Assembly: GCA_017940955.1 (NCBI GenBank)
Contig: JAGAXP010000079.1
Span: 1-34,678, forward strand
From: Oribacterium sp.
GTDB lineage: Bacteria; Bacillota_A; Clostridia; Lachnospirales; Lachnospiraceae
Length of the DNA: 34,678 nucleotides
Direction of reading: 5' to 3'
A model generated the notes under the pieces. The model did no database searches. It saw only the letters and a list, made by a program, of their open reading frames with translations, and was not told where the DNA came from. The position numbers were made by a program, and so were the translations under genes. Below are positions 8,880 to 16,275 of this stretch, one piece after another (the first letter of the stretch is position 1; each line of letters begins with the position of its first letter).

Positions 8880-10340
8880 TTATTTCAGCCAGCCCAGCTC
8901 GCCGCGTTTTAGTTTGAAGAGCATGTCTTTCTTTTTGTCATAGATGGAAAGAAGGACTCTCACCTGCTCAAGTGTACGGTTGGAGCTTGCAAGAACCTTG
9001 CTGAGCTCATCATTAGTCAGAAGCTTATCCATTTCCACAATAGAAGGATCCTTGACCAGCCTCAGCAGGCCGAATTCATTTTCAGCAAAGCTGTCTACCG
9101 GAATGTTATTGAGCTCGAGGGTTCCGTGATTCATATCGAGATCGTAAAACATGGAATTTCCCGAATCAAAGATGGGAGCCATCTTCACGAACTTCAGGGA
9201 CTCTGCATCTCTCAGCACTCCGAAGTTGTCATAGTTTCTGTCAGTGTTGCTAATGATAAAATCCGTCAGGATCTGGTAATCCAGAAATGCTTCTACCTGT
9301 TTCCTGGGGATACCGCCATCCTCACAGGCACTTACAAAAATGTCGTAGTCCGATGCACCTTTATGCATCCTCCTTCCGACCTCTATAAGTTCTCTTGCAG
9401 ATACAAACTCAAGGTCCTCAGAGGTGAATGCTTCGGCACTGACTCCGATTTTCTTACCGTAGCCGTAGTCTATAGTGTAGAAATCGTAATCCACAAAGTC
9501 AAACTTCTGCTGTTTTCTGTGGATATAGGCACCAACAACTTCATTGAAAATCTGCTGGGTTTTGTTGCCCTCTGTGCCCTTGACGAGAAATCTCTTCCCT
9601 TCCACGCAAACCCAGGATTTGGGAACATTACCCTTGGTGGATCCGCTTGGGAACAGTTCCCTGGTGATAGCAAAATCCTCATCCACAGGAAGTCCGGTGA
9701 AATGGCTCGCGCCCACAACATCGTCGAACTCATTCTTATAAAGACTTACGTCGTCCCACCTCAAACTGCTGCCCCGGGGTTTAAGCCAGTAGTCATCATT
9801 GAGGGACAGTCCCAGGTTCCTCAGAAGGTATGCCTGAGGGGTCAGGAATCCGAGCTTTTCCAATGTAGACGCCAGGTTCCCCTGTGTCACAGGCACTGCT
9901 CTATGGTGCCACCATGCCTTCAGGAATCGGTCCTCCCCAACCGTTCCCAAAGGCATAAATTGCTGATCCATCACGCGGGTAACTTCAACAATCGCGCCCG
10001 TCACTGATTCAAGTACAAGATCGGCAACCTCCCGGTCTTTGTGCATCAGAATGAAGGAACCCTCACTCCTTGCACTCAGTACTTTTGATCTTGAATTCTC
10101 GTCCGATACCATCTCTTTAAGCTCACTTGGCTTTAAGGAACCCAGATCGAAATCCGAGATAAGATCCTCCATGGTGCAGCCCAATGCCCCGGCCATCTTC
10201 AGGATCGTCTCCGCCTTTGCCGAACTAAGCTCTTTATGACCCTGCTCATAGTCCTGTATGGAGCGGAAGGATATCCCCGTCATATCCGCAAGCTCTTTTC
10301 GACTTATTCCTTTCAGCTCTCTAAGAGTCTTAAGATTCAT
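8880..10340 (-). CDS. XRE-HipA-like serine/threonine kinase fusion
   Basis: 486 residues combining an N-terminal XRE helix-turn-helix (about residues 1-60: LKGISRKELADMTGISFRSI then QDYEQG) with a C-terminal HipA-like kinase. Kinase landmarks are a Gly/Lys loop (FPSGSTKGNVPKSW), KRFLVKGT with the probable ATP lysine near 254, the catalytic loop ISNTDRNYDNFGVL near 364-376, and the metal-binding PIFDSGNSM with Asp near 392. The middle part (residues 140-210) carries the FLKAWWHHRAVP and DDYWLKPRGSSLRWDD blocks typical of Firmicute HipA-like proteins. In HipBA systems the HTH antitoxin is a separate gene; here both parts are in one chain and no separate partner is adjacent. The ATG at 10340 has AAGG at good spacing; a GTG at 10346 is possible. 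Substrate is unknown. Confidence 0.85.
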   Translation of the reverse strand: MNLKTLRELKGISRKELADMTGISFRSIQDYEQGHKELSSAKAETILKMAGALGCTMEDLISDFDLGSLKPSELKEMVSDENSRSKVLSARSEGSFILMHKDREVADLVLESVTGAIVEVTRVMDQQFMPLGTVGEDRFLKAWWHHRAVPVTQGNLASTLEKLGFLTPQAYLLRNLGLSLNDDYWLKPRGSSLRWDDVSLYKNEFDDVVGASHFTGLPVDEDFAITRELFPSGSTKGNVPKSWVCVEGKRFLVKGTEGNKTQQIFNEVVGAYIHRKQQKFDFVDYDFYTIDYGYGKKIGVSAEAFTSEDLEFVSARELIEVGRRMHKGASDYDIFVSACEDGGIPRKQVEAFLDYQILTDFIISNTDRNYDNFGVLRDAESLKFVKMAPIFDSGNSMFYDLDMNHGTLELNNIPVDSFAENEFGLLRLVKDPSIVEMDKLLTNDELSKVLASSNRTLEQVRVLLSIYDKKKDMLFKLKRGELGWLK

Positions 10341-10377
10341 TGCCACCGCCTTAAATCACTAAATCTATCTAAGTCCT

Positions 10378-10440
10378 ATGTTACGCTATTTGACGTATAG
10401 TAACAATCAATTACGTTTTACGTATTTATTACGAATTTCG
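10378..10440 (-). promoter_or_regulatory. Promoter of the HipA-like gene with CGTAA repeats
   Basis: TTGTTA (10401-10406) and TAACAT (10378-10383) are 17 bases apart on the minus strand. The upstream 60 bases hold four CGTAA words (plus strand TTACG near 10381, 10411, 10418 and 10430) and a GTTAC/GTAAC inverted pair that brackets the promoter. These are natural candidates for operator half-sites of the XRE domain encoded just downstream. Confidence 0.4.
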
Positions 10441-10473
10441 GTCACGCCGCAAGGGTGATGCCACCGGTGGATC

Positions 10474-10528
10474 AAAAAAAGGCGGGCAACATGCGGATCG
10501 ATCCGCGTGCTGCTCGCCTTTGTTTTTT
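10474..10528 (-). terminator. Rho-independent terminator after yajC
   Basis: A long GC-rich hairpin: AAAGGCGAGCAGCACGCGGATC on its minus-strand left side is read here as 10499-10520, pairing back to 10481-10498, with seven Ts following (10474-10480). It lies about 30 bases beyond the yajC stop. Confidence 0.8.
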
Positions 10529-10550
10529 ATTATTCTATTGTGAAAAGATT

Positions 10551-10847
10551 TTATTTCTTATCGCCGCTTGAAGAGCCTGAATTTGGCTTCTCGATCTGAA
10601 CGATAGCAACCTTCTGCATAGGGATACGGCAGTTCTTATTGTTACCGAACTCTACGATAACGGTATCATCTGTCATATCAATGATAACTCCGTAAAAACC
10701 TGAGCTTGTAAGAACTGTATCTCCCACAGCTACAGAAGCAAGAAGCTCCTGCTGCTTTTTACGTTCCTGCTGTGAAGGTCTGACACCAATAAAATAAAAC
10801 ATTGCAACGATTGCAACTACATAAATTATCCAGCCCACTGCGTTCAT
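10551..10847 (-). CDS. yajC: Preprotein translocase accessory subunit YajC
   Basis: Small single-pass membrane protein of the Sec translocon holo-complex (SecDF-YajC). 98 residues: a membrane helix at about residues 4-20 (VGWIIYVVAIVAMFYFIGVR), the signature RPSQQERKKQQELLASVAVGD, and the beta-rich cytoplasmic end with TSSGFYGVIIDMTDDTVIVE. Length is usual for the family. The ATG at 10847 follows GGAGGAAG. In many Firmicutes yajC sits beside tgt or secDF; here it stands alone. Confidence 0.95.
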   Translation of the reverse strand: MNAVGWIIYVVAIVAMFYFIGVRPSQQERKKQQELLASVAVGDTVLTSSGFYGVIIDMTDDTVIVEFGNNKNCRIPMQKVAIVQIEKPNSGSSSGDKK

Positions 10848-10897
10848 AAAACTTCCTCCGTAGTTTCAAATATATATAACTCACAAGGAGAAATTCT

Positions 10898-10926
10898 AAC
10901 ATAGCGGCTGATAAATATCCAGTGAA
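10898..10926 (-). promoter_or_regulatory. Probable yajC promoter
   Basis: TTCACT (10921-10926) and TATGTT (10898-10903) with a 17-base spacer, about 50 bases before the yajC start. Moderate match only. Confidence 0.35.
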
Positions 10927-11044
10927 TTTCTCATTTTAATGTTTCCGGCTGGACTATTACATTATGTTTTATTTTGCAATGAGTCTGTAAGGGGATATGA
11001 CCCCATTACAAAATGTTTAAAAATTCTTCAATATTTTGTTTCAT

Positions 11045-11061
11045 TGTGACACTTTTGTGAT
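11045..11061 (+). promoter_or_regulatory. Direct-repeat box TGTGAC-N5-TGTGAT
   Basis: The 16 bases TGTGACACTTTTGTGA are identical to those at 5503-5518. Again two TGTGA words are 11 bases apart, and again they precede a TATA-rich stretch (TTATATT at 11073) and a plus-strand region ending in a hairpin terminator. Two unrelated loci sharing the same 16 bases suggests one regulator or one promoter class. Confidence 0.45.
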
Positions 11062-11074
11062 GATTGGTGAGTTA

Positions 11075-11266
11075 TATTAGAGTCAACAAAAGAGAAATGG
11101 AAATAAGGATGACGCCAACTTCTTATTCCAACGATACTTGTGAATACTATTAATCGAGAAGCGGGATCCCATCAATTTCCGCTTCAATTCCCTTCATTAG
11201 TAATTAACTCCCTTCCGAATAGCAGGATGATCGAGAGCGGTCATCCTGCTATTTGATTTGTTTTTT
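11075..11266 (+). ncRNA. Candidate small RNA gene
   Basis: A plus-strand region of about 190 bases between the box at 11045 and a clear terminator: AGCAGGATGA (11221-11230) pairs with TCATCCTGCT (11241-11250), followed by a U-rich tail and six Ts (11261-11266). No plus-strand gene follows for several kilobases, so the terminator must serve this transcript. AGGATGAC near 11107 can also pair with GTCATCCT in the terminator's right arm, allowing two alternative folds. A 14-codon reading frame (MTPTSYSNDTCEYY) starts near 11109 with a poorly spaced AAGG. No known RNA family recognised. Confidence 0.45.
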
Positions 11267-11273
11267 CACAAAG

Positions 11274-11301
11274 AAAAACTCCCCTGCTTTCGCAAGGGAG
11301 T
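11274..11301 (-). terminator. Terminator after the secreted protein gene at 11464
   Basis: ACTCCC (11278-11283) and TGC pair with GCA and GGGAGT (11296-11301) around CTTTC-type loop; five Ts follow on the minus strand (11274-11278). Confidence 0.7.
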
Positions 11302-11463
11302 CATCATCATTTTCTGTAAAGACTAATAAAACAAATCCATTAAATCTTATCACAAATACAACTATTCTGTTTTCTGCTTATCTGTTTACGCTGCCTTTTA
11401 GAGCATTAACAGATAACGTACGGATGAATATCTAATTGACTCATGCATAAGAGTTACTGAGCA

Positions 11464-12195
11464 TTAGTCCTCTCCTGTACCGTCTGAAGCCTGTCCATCA
11501 GGACCGGGAACTAAAACAGTTGAAGTATCTGTAAGAGGTGCTACTGAATTTGAAACAGCTCCTGCAGGAACGCTGGGACCGTTTGTATCGTAGCTTGTCT
11601 TGCTCATATCAGGTCCGTCATCCTCGTCTGTGTTTACACCGCTGCCTGCAGCGCCCTCAGTTACAGTCTTATGTACATATACTGATGTAACAAGGTCGCT
11701 TGCATTGATGTGTGTTGAAAGCTGACCAACCTTCAAAGTCTTACTTTCTGATGTTGTGGTTGACTTGATACCATTGATAGCATCAACAGCGCTCTGGCTG
11801 GCCTTGTTGTTGCTCTCTGCGATCATCTGTGCTGTCTTTGTTGCAGCATCAACAATCTTGTTGGTGTCAAGATTCTCTAAAGCAGTACGTGCCACAGCGA
11901 TACCGTTCTCAATCCATGAACCGTCTGCAGCTGTTGTATAACCATCAGGTGTTGTTGTACCGGAGTAAACATAACCGTTCTCATCAAATCCATAGCAAAG
12001 GAACTGTCCGTCTCCGTCAATGTCTATCCACTGCCAAACACTCTTAGGGAATGTACCGTCATCATTCTTGTACCAGACACCCTTTTCATCTGTAACAAAC
12101 TGTCCTGCAATAACTGTTCCTGCAAACATTGAAACGCTGAGTGCTGCGATGCTTACGGTTGCTACTATTTTTTTAATCAAGTTCATTTTCTTCAT
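11464..12195 (-). CDS. Secreted protein with wall-binding-like N-terminal module
   Basis: 243 residues from the ATG at 12195, which has GGAGAG upstream; a longer frame reaches 12231 without a ribosome site. A signal peptide is plain (MKKMNLIKKIVATVSIAALS then VSMFAGTVIAG). The mature N-terminus holds an aromatic and Asp/Gly-rich module: GVWYKNDDGTFPKSVWQWID, then GDGQFLCYGFDENGYVY and TTTPDGYTTAADGSW, which resembles choline- or glucan-binding repeats. The rest is Ser/Thr/Asp-rich and probably disordered, with a stretch KTLKVGQLSTHINASDLVTS that may be a small domain. The same module opens the gene at 16276-17184, so they are paralogs flanking the polysaccharide genes. Ligand unknown. An extended -10 promoter (TGGTATAGT, 12251-12259) lies upstream. 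Confidence 0.75.
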   Translation of the reverse strand: MKKMNLIKKIVATVSIAALSVSMFAGTVIAGQFVTDEKGVWYKNDDGTFPKSVWQWIDIDGDGQFLCYGFDENGYVYSGTTTPDGYTTAADGSWIENGIAVARTALENLDTNKIVDAATKTAQMIAESNNKASQSAVDAINGIKSTTTSESKTLKVGQLSTHINASDLVTSVYVHKTVTEGAAGSGVNTDEDDGPDMSKTSYDTNGPSVPAGAVSNSVAPLTDTSTVLVPGPDGQASDGTGED

Positions 12196-12250
12196 TTTTT
12201 CTCTCCATAAAATTCGGCTTTGTTTTAGCAAATAACCTTTACGTAGACAT

Positions 12251-12259
12251 ACTATACCA
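12251..12259 (-). promoter_or_regulatory. Extended -10 promoter of the secreted protein gene
   Basis: TGGTATAGT on the minus strand (12251-12259), about 55 bases upstream of the start at 12195; no good -35 box at 17 bases. The surrounding 12260-12457 stretch is AT-rich and otherwise shows only a short ATTTTCA/TGAAAAT hairpin. Confidence 0.45.
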
Positions 12260-12457
12260 CGTATTTTCCAAAAGAGTATGACATTTTCAATTGTGAAAAT
12301 ATTAAAGTTTTTTGTATTTAATTTTATAGTGAATTTAGAATTTTGGAAATATGAGCGTATATTATCGCGTGATTCAGCGACATTCGTAAAACCAAGATTA
12401 ATATATCATAACAAAACTCTATCTTTCTTTTTAAAAAACGGCAAAAAAAGCACATTA

Positions 12458-13432
12458 TTAAGCCTTCGAAAGATGATCCGTCATCATGGTCACGAAGTCA
12501 TCCATGTAGGCCTGGCCGTCGGTGTCGTACTCGAAAAAGCTGATTGCGAGAATGGACCGGTCATCAGCATTCCACAGAAGTTCCAGACAGGCGATGACAG
12601 CTTTGTCGTCGCGTTGTCCCCTGAACACGGATTCGCGCAGCTTAAAATCACCTATGGTGAAGCTGGTGCGGGTCCGTTCCTGATAGAAGCCCTCCAGCTC
12701 CTTCCGGTAAGCGTCGAGGATTCTGTCCTGATAATCCTTGTAATTGTCGGCGGTCAGTTCCTCGCCGTCTCCCTCAGTGAAGCTCATGAAGCTGATCTGC
12801 GGGTAGGAGGAATTGCTGAAGACATAGAAATGGTCGTAACCCAGGTCATCCGTCTGGTAGTAATTGTAATACCCGGGGACCAATGCTTTTATCCCGGCTT
12901 TTGCATTGTAATAAAATCCTAAGTCCCCGTCGTGATATCTTTCCTCCCCCACGTCACTTGTCAGGTTGTGAATGGCGCCTTCGTCGTGGATCAGCTGCAC
13001 GTGACCGTAATCCGTGGTGAACCCGATCAGGTCGTCGGGATTGATAGGAAGAATCTCCTCGGGGGACTCGGTGTCACCGCCCGGCTTACCGTCACCTGCA
13101 CCTTTTCCTTCGCTAATGTTTCCGGCGGTGGCGATGTCACTTCCGGTCATCCCATTTTCCCCGGACGCATCATGGGCACCGTTTTCGCTCAAACTGTCCA
13201 GTAACATATCCGAACCGTCCTCTTCCCCGGGAATGGTGCCGGTAATGACTTCAACGCGGCGCTCCTGTGAAGCAGCGGTTGATGATTGTTTTTTATCGGA
13301 AGATTTTCCTTTTGAATTTGATTTGCCACAGGCGCTGAGGAGGACGAAGGCCACAGAAGCCAAAGCAATCGCAGCAACTCTCAACACTTTTCTTTTGATT
13401 TTTGGACCTGCAACCCCGTCCCCATAGCCCAT
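12458..13432 (-). CDS. Lipoprotein of unknown function
   Basis: 324 residues from the ATG at 13432, which has GGAG upstream; the frame extends to a GTG at 13456. A basic start, hydrophobic run (VLRVAAIALASVAFVLLSAC) and lipobox LSAC at about residues 32-35 mark a diacylglycerol-anchored lipoprotein exported by Sec. A Ser/Gly/Asp-rich linker of about 100 residues follows, then a globular domain of about 190 residues (IGFTTDYGHVQLIHDEGAIH to the end) with many aromatic residues (GYYNYYQTDDLGYDHFYVFS). It lies 42 bases downstream of glf on the same strand and may be co-transcribed. Family not recognised. Confidence 0.7.
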   Translation of the reverse strand: MGYGDGVAGPKIKRKVLRVAAIALASVAFVLLSACGKSNSKGKSSDKKQSSTAASQERRVEVITGTIPGEEDGSDMLLDSLSENGAHDASGENGMTGSDIATAGNISEGKGAGDGKPGGDTESPEEILPINPDDLIGFTTDYGHVQLIHDEGAIHNLTSDVGEERYHDGDLGFYYNAKAGIKALVPGYYNYYQTDDLGYDHFYVFSNSSYPQISFMSFTEGDGEELTADNYKDYQDRILDAYRKELEGFYQERTRTSFTIGDFKLRESVFRGQRDDKAVIACLELLWNADDRSILAISFFEYDTDGQAYMDDFVTMMTDHLSKA

Positions 13433-13474
13433 AACAATACTATCTCCATTTCTCACTTATTTCTTTGATGTTAG

Positions 13475-14788
13475 TTATTTTCCAAGTTCTCTCTCGCACA
13501 TGTCGAGTGCGGAAGCAATAACCTTGTCCATGTCGTAGTATTTGTACTCGCCGAGGCGGCCGCCGAAGATCACGCCGGTTTCTGCGTCTGCAAGTTTCTT
13601 GTACTCCTCGTAAAGCTTGCCGTTCTTCTCGTCGTTGACAGGGTAGTAAGGCTCGTCGCCGGGCTTCCACTCGCTGGAGTACTCGCGGGAGATCACGGTC
13701 TTCGGGATGTCATTGCCCTCATCATCCTTGCCAAACTCAAACCACTTGTGCTCAATGATTCTGGTCCAGGGAGTCTCGCGGTCAGTGTAGTTGACGGCAG
13801 CATTGCCCTGGAAATTCGGCTTGTCAAGGAGCTCGTTCTCAAATCTTACGGAGCGGTACTCGAGGTAGCCGAGCTTGTAGCCGAAGTATGCGTCGATGGC
13901 GCCGGTGTAAACCACTCTGTCAGCCAGGGCGCAAAGGTCCTTTCGGGGAGCGCCGGACTCGTCGAAGAAATCAACGCCGACGTGAACCTCAATGCTTCCA
14001 CAGCCAACATTTGTTTCGTTCTCGCAGGTCTGGGCATCAGCAGCGACTGAAGCTGCGTTACCGCAGGTCCGGGCATCAGCAGCGACTGAAGCTGCGTTGC
14101 TGCCGGTCCGGGCATAGGCGCTAACTGCAACTGCGTTCTTGCCGAAATCCTCGCCGGTCTGAACTACGGCGCCGCCAAGCATGGCGGCAACCATCTTTGT
14201 GTAGCCTCCGACGGGGATGCCCTGGTAGAGAGCATTGAAATAGTTGTTATCAAAGGTGAGCCGCACCGGGAGGCGCTTAATGATAAAAGCCGGAAGTTCG
14301 GTGCAGGGGCGGCCCCACTGCTTCTCGGTGTAGCCCTTGATGAGCTTCTCGTAAATGTCTGTGCCCACCAGGGAAATGGCCTGCTCCTCAAGGTTTTTGG
14401 GTTCGGTAATGCCGGCCTCGCGGCGTTGGGAATCGATCTTCTCTGCAGCCTCCTCGGGAGTTACCACGCCCCACATCTTATTGAAGGTGTACATGTTGAA
14501 GGGAAGGGAGTAGAGCTCGCCGTGGAAATTGGCAACCGGGGAGTTGGTGAAGCGGTTGAACGTAGCGAATTTCTGTACGTAGTCCCAGACTTTTCCGTCG
14601 TTTGTGTGGAAGATGTGGGCACCGTATTTGTGGACGTGGATTTTCTCTACGTCTTCGGTGTAGACATTACCCGCAATGTTCGGGCGGCGGTCGATGACCA
14701 GGACTTTTTTGCCGGCGGATGCGGCTTCGTGGGCGAAGACTGCGCCGTAAAGGCCGGCGCCGACTACCAGATAATCATATTTTGACAT
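13475..14788 (-). CDS. glf: UDP-galactopyranose mutase with a tandem-repeat insertion
   Basis: Flavoenzyme that interconverts UDP-galactopyranose and UDP-galactofuranose, the donor for Galf in surface polysaccharides. FAD motif VVGAGLYGAVFAHEAA at residues 8-23, then DRRPNIAGN, HKYGAHIFHT, YTEKQWGRP and the C-terminal FGGRLGEYKYYDMDKVIASA are all diagnostic. 437 residues against the usual 365-390: the excess is an insertion at about residues 215-265, between TGEDFGKN and IEVHVGVDFF. It consists of 13-residue units (NAASVAADARTCG and variants) encoded by 39-bp repeats. The ATG has AAGGAGA upstream; an extended -10 promoter (TGCTATACT) lies at 14824-14832. Followed by the lipoprotein gene. Confidence 0.95.
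   Translation of the reverse strand: MSKYDYLVVGAGLYGAVFAHEAASAGKKVLVIDRRPNIAGNVYTEDVEKIHVHKYGAHIFHTNDGKVWDYVQKFATFNRFTNSPVANFHGELYSLPFNMYTFNKMWGVVTPEEAAEKIDSQRREAGITEPKNLEEQAISLVGTDIYEKLIKGYTEKQWGRPCTELPAFIIKRLPVRLTFDNNYFNALYQGIPVGGYTKMVAAMLGGAVVQTGEDFGKNAVAVSAYARTGSNAASVAADARTCGNAASVAADAQTCENETNVGCGSIEVHVGVDFFDESGAPRKDLCALADRVVYTGAIDAYFGYKLGYLEYRSVRFENELLDKPNFQGNAAVNYTDRETPWTRIIEHKWFEFGKDDEGNDIPKTVISREYSSEWKPGDEPYYPVNDEKNGKLYEEYKKLADAETGVIFGGRLGEYKYYDMDKVIASALDMCERELGK
14027..14143. repeat. 39-bp in-frame tandem repeats inside glf
   Basis: Units begin at 14027, 14066 and 14105 (GGTC[TC]GGGCATCAGCAGCG). The first two are almost identical and the third is diverged. They encode N-A-x-x-V-x-A-x-A-[RQ]-T-C/G units of 13 residues and keep the frame. 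Confidence 0.9.
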
Positions 14789-14901
14789 GGGTTTTTCTCC
14801 TTATTCACGTTATTTTAGCTCATAGTATAGCACAAGGGGAGGGGGATTTACACCTGTGCCGGGCGAACAGTGTTACTATACAGGGTTTTCATTTCATGAA
14901 G

Positions 14902-14931
14902 TTGCCTTTTTGATCATAAAACATCTATAAT
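14902..14931 (+). promoter_or_regulatory. Promoter of the lipid kinase gene
   Basis: TTGCCT (14902-14907) and TATAAT (14926-14931) with an 18-base spacer, 50 bases before the start at 14982. It is divergent from the glf promoter. Confidence 0.55.
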
Positions 14932-14981
14932 GATAGATATACACAAGAAGATCGTTCCGACATGCAAATGAGGTAACAAGT

Positions 14982-16001
14982 ATGGGCAATGGATCAGAAT
15001 CAAAAGAAACCAGTTCAAAAATTAACGAATCCAATTCAACCAGCCTGACCAAAATTCCGCAGGTTACTGAAAATCAATGGAAGAAGCCGCTTAGGAAGGC
15101 ACTTGTTTTGGTGAATCAGAATGCGGGGACGGGGAATGCAAGAGACAAGGTGTTCCGGCTCATAAGTGAGCTTGTGAAGCTTGACTATGAGGTGATAACC
15201 TACCCCATCATTCCGGCCAAGAATATCACTTCCGAGAACATCATCAGGGAATATAAAAAAAAGGTGAAGCTTGTGGCCTGCATAGGCGGCGACGGGACGC
15301 TCAATCATGTGGTGAATGCCCTCATGGAGGCAACCGCCAAGGGGAAAGCCAGCATTCCGGTGCTTTACATTCCAAGCGGCACCACCAATGACTATGCAAA
15401 GACTCTCGGTCTCAGCGGGGATGTGACAAAGATCATCCACGGAGTGAAGAAAAGCAGGGTTTACCGCCTGGACATAGGCTCCTTCGAGGATAAATACTTT
15501 AATTACGTTGCTGCCTTCGGGGCTTTTACCAATGTGAGTTATGCTACGCCTCAGGATCAGAAAAATCTTCTCGGTTATCTTGCTTATCTCATCAATGGTG
15601 TAGCATCTGCTCCGGCTTCCCTTCAGTCACGCCATCATCTGAAGGTCATCCACGACGGAGCCTCCGAGGAAGGGGACTATATCTTTGGAGCTGTTTCCAA
15701 TGCAACCTCCGTGGGCGGCTTCAAAACTCCGGCTCTTGCCGATGCTTCCCTTAGCGACGGTCTCTTCGAGGTCATCCTCATCAAGGCACCGGATGCCCTT
15801 CCGGATATCGGCGAGATCCTCATGGCAGCCGGCGATGGTAATTTTGACAATCCTCATATAAAGATCTTCCGTACCGGTGAAGTGACTTTCATATCAGACA
15901 GTGACATGGACTGGACCCTTGACGGGGAATACGGCGGCGCAAGGAAAGAAGTTACTGTTTCGGTCATTCCGAAGGCCATCAGGATATATGCAGAGGATTG
16001 A
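14982..16001 (+). CDS. YegS/DgkB-type lipid kinase (diacylglycerol kinase family)
   Basis: Cytoplasmic, membrane-associated kinase that phosphorylates a lipid such as diacylglycerol, probably recycling it to phosphatidic acid. 339 residues. The nucleotide-binding block reads KALVLVNQNAGTGNARDKV (about residues 39-57), followed by LVACIGGDGTLNHVVNAL with the GGDGT signature, and YIPSGTTNDYAKTLGL. The C-terminal half has the usual DGLFEVILIK and the substrate-side end with WTLDGEYGG. An unusual Ser/Thr/Asn-rich N-terminal extension of about 33 residues precedes the domain. The ATG at 14982 follows GAGGT. Monocistronic, between its promoter and the terminator at 16076. Confidence 0.9.
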   Translation: MGNGSESKETSSKINESNSTSLTKIPQVTENQWKKPLRKALVLVNQNAGTGNARDKVFRLISELVKLDYEVITYPIIPAKNITSENIIREYKKKVKLVACIGGDGTLNHVVNALMEATAKGKASIPVLYIPSGTTNDYAKTLGLSGDVTKIIHGVKKSRVYRLDIGSFEDKYFNYVAAFGAFTNVSYATPQDQKNLLGYLAYLINGVASAPASLQSRHHLKVIHDGASEEGDYIFGAVSNATSVGGFKTPALADASLSDGLFEVILIKAPDALPDIGEILMAAGDGNFDNPHIKIFRTGEVTFISDSDMDWTLDGEYGGARKEVTVSVIPKAIRIYAED

Positions 16002-16075
16002 CCACTAACTCCGACTTGACTTCCCGTATGCCCTTCAGATCCCCGGAATCTTTTCAGAATATTGTAATCCGAAAG

Positions 16076-16104
16076 CAACGAAGCTCAAGCTTCGTTGTTT
16101 TTTT
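16076..16104 (+). terminator. Rho-independent terminator after the lipid kinase gene
   Basis: CAACGAAG (from 16076) pairs with CTTCGTTG (ending 16097) and seven Ts follow. The next 170 bases are AT-rich; I see no firm promoter there for the gene at 16276. Confidence 0.9.
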
Positions 16105-16275
16105 GTTCTTCAAATCCTAAAATAACTCTAAAACCCTCTACAAAAACCTTAAGACTTTGAAAACTAAATTTCATCTTATTCCGGGGGCGAAAATGTTATA
16201 TTTGGTCTAAAAAATAGCGAAATATCATTAAGATAAAAAAATGAAAAAAGATCAGAGGTCAGCGAGAAAACTGTT

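Noticed and set aside
9126..10007. A 293-codon plus-strand open frame
   Set aside because: It lies opposite the HipA-like gene, has no recognisable protein pattern and no ribosome site; a shadow of the real gene.
12278..12922. A 214-codon plus-strand frame opposite the lipoprotein gene
   Set aside because: Composition is that of an antisense shadow; the minus strand encodes a clear signal and lipobox protein.
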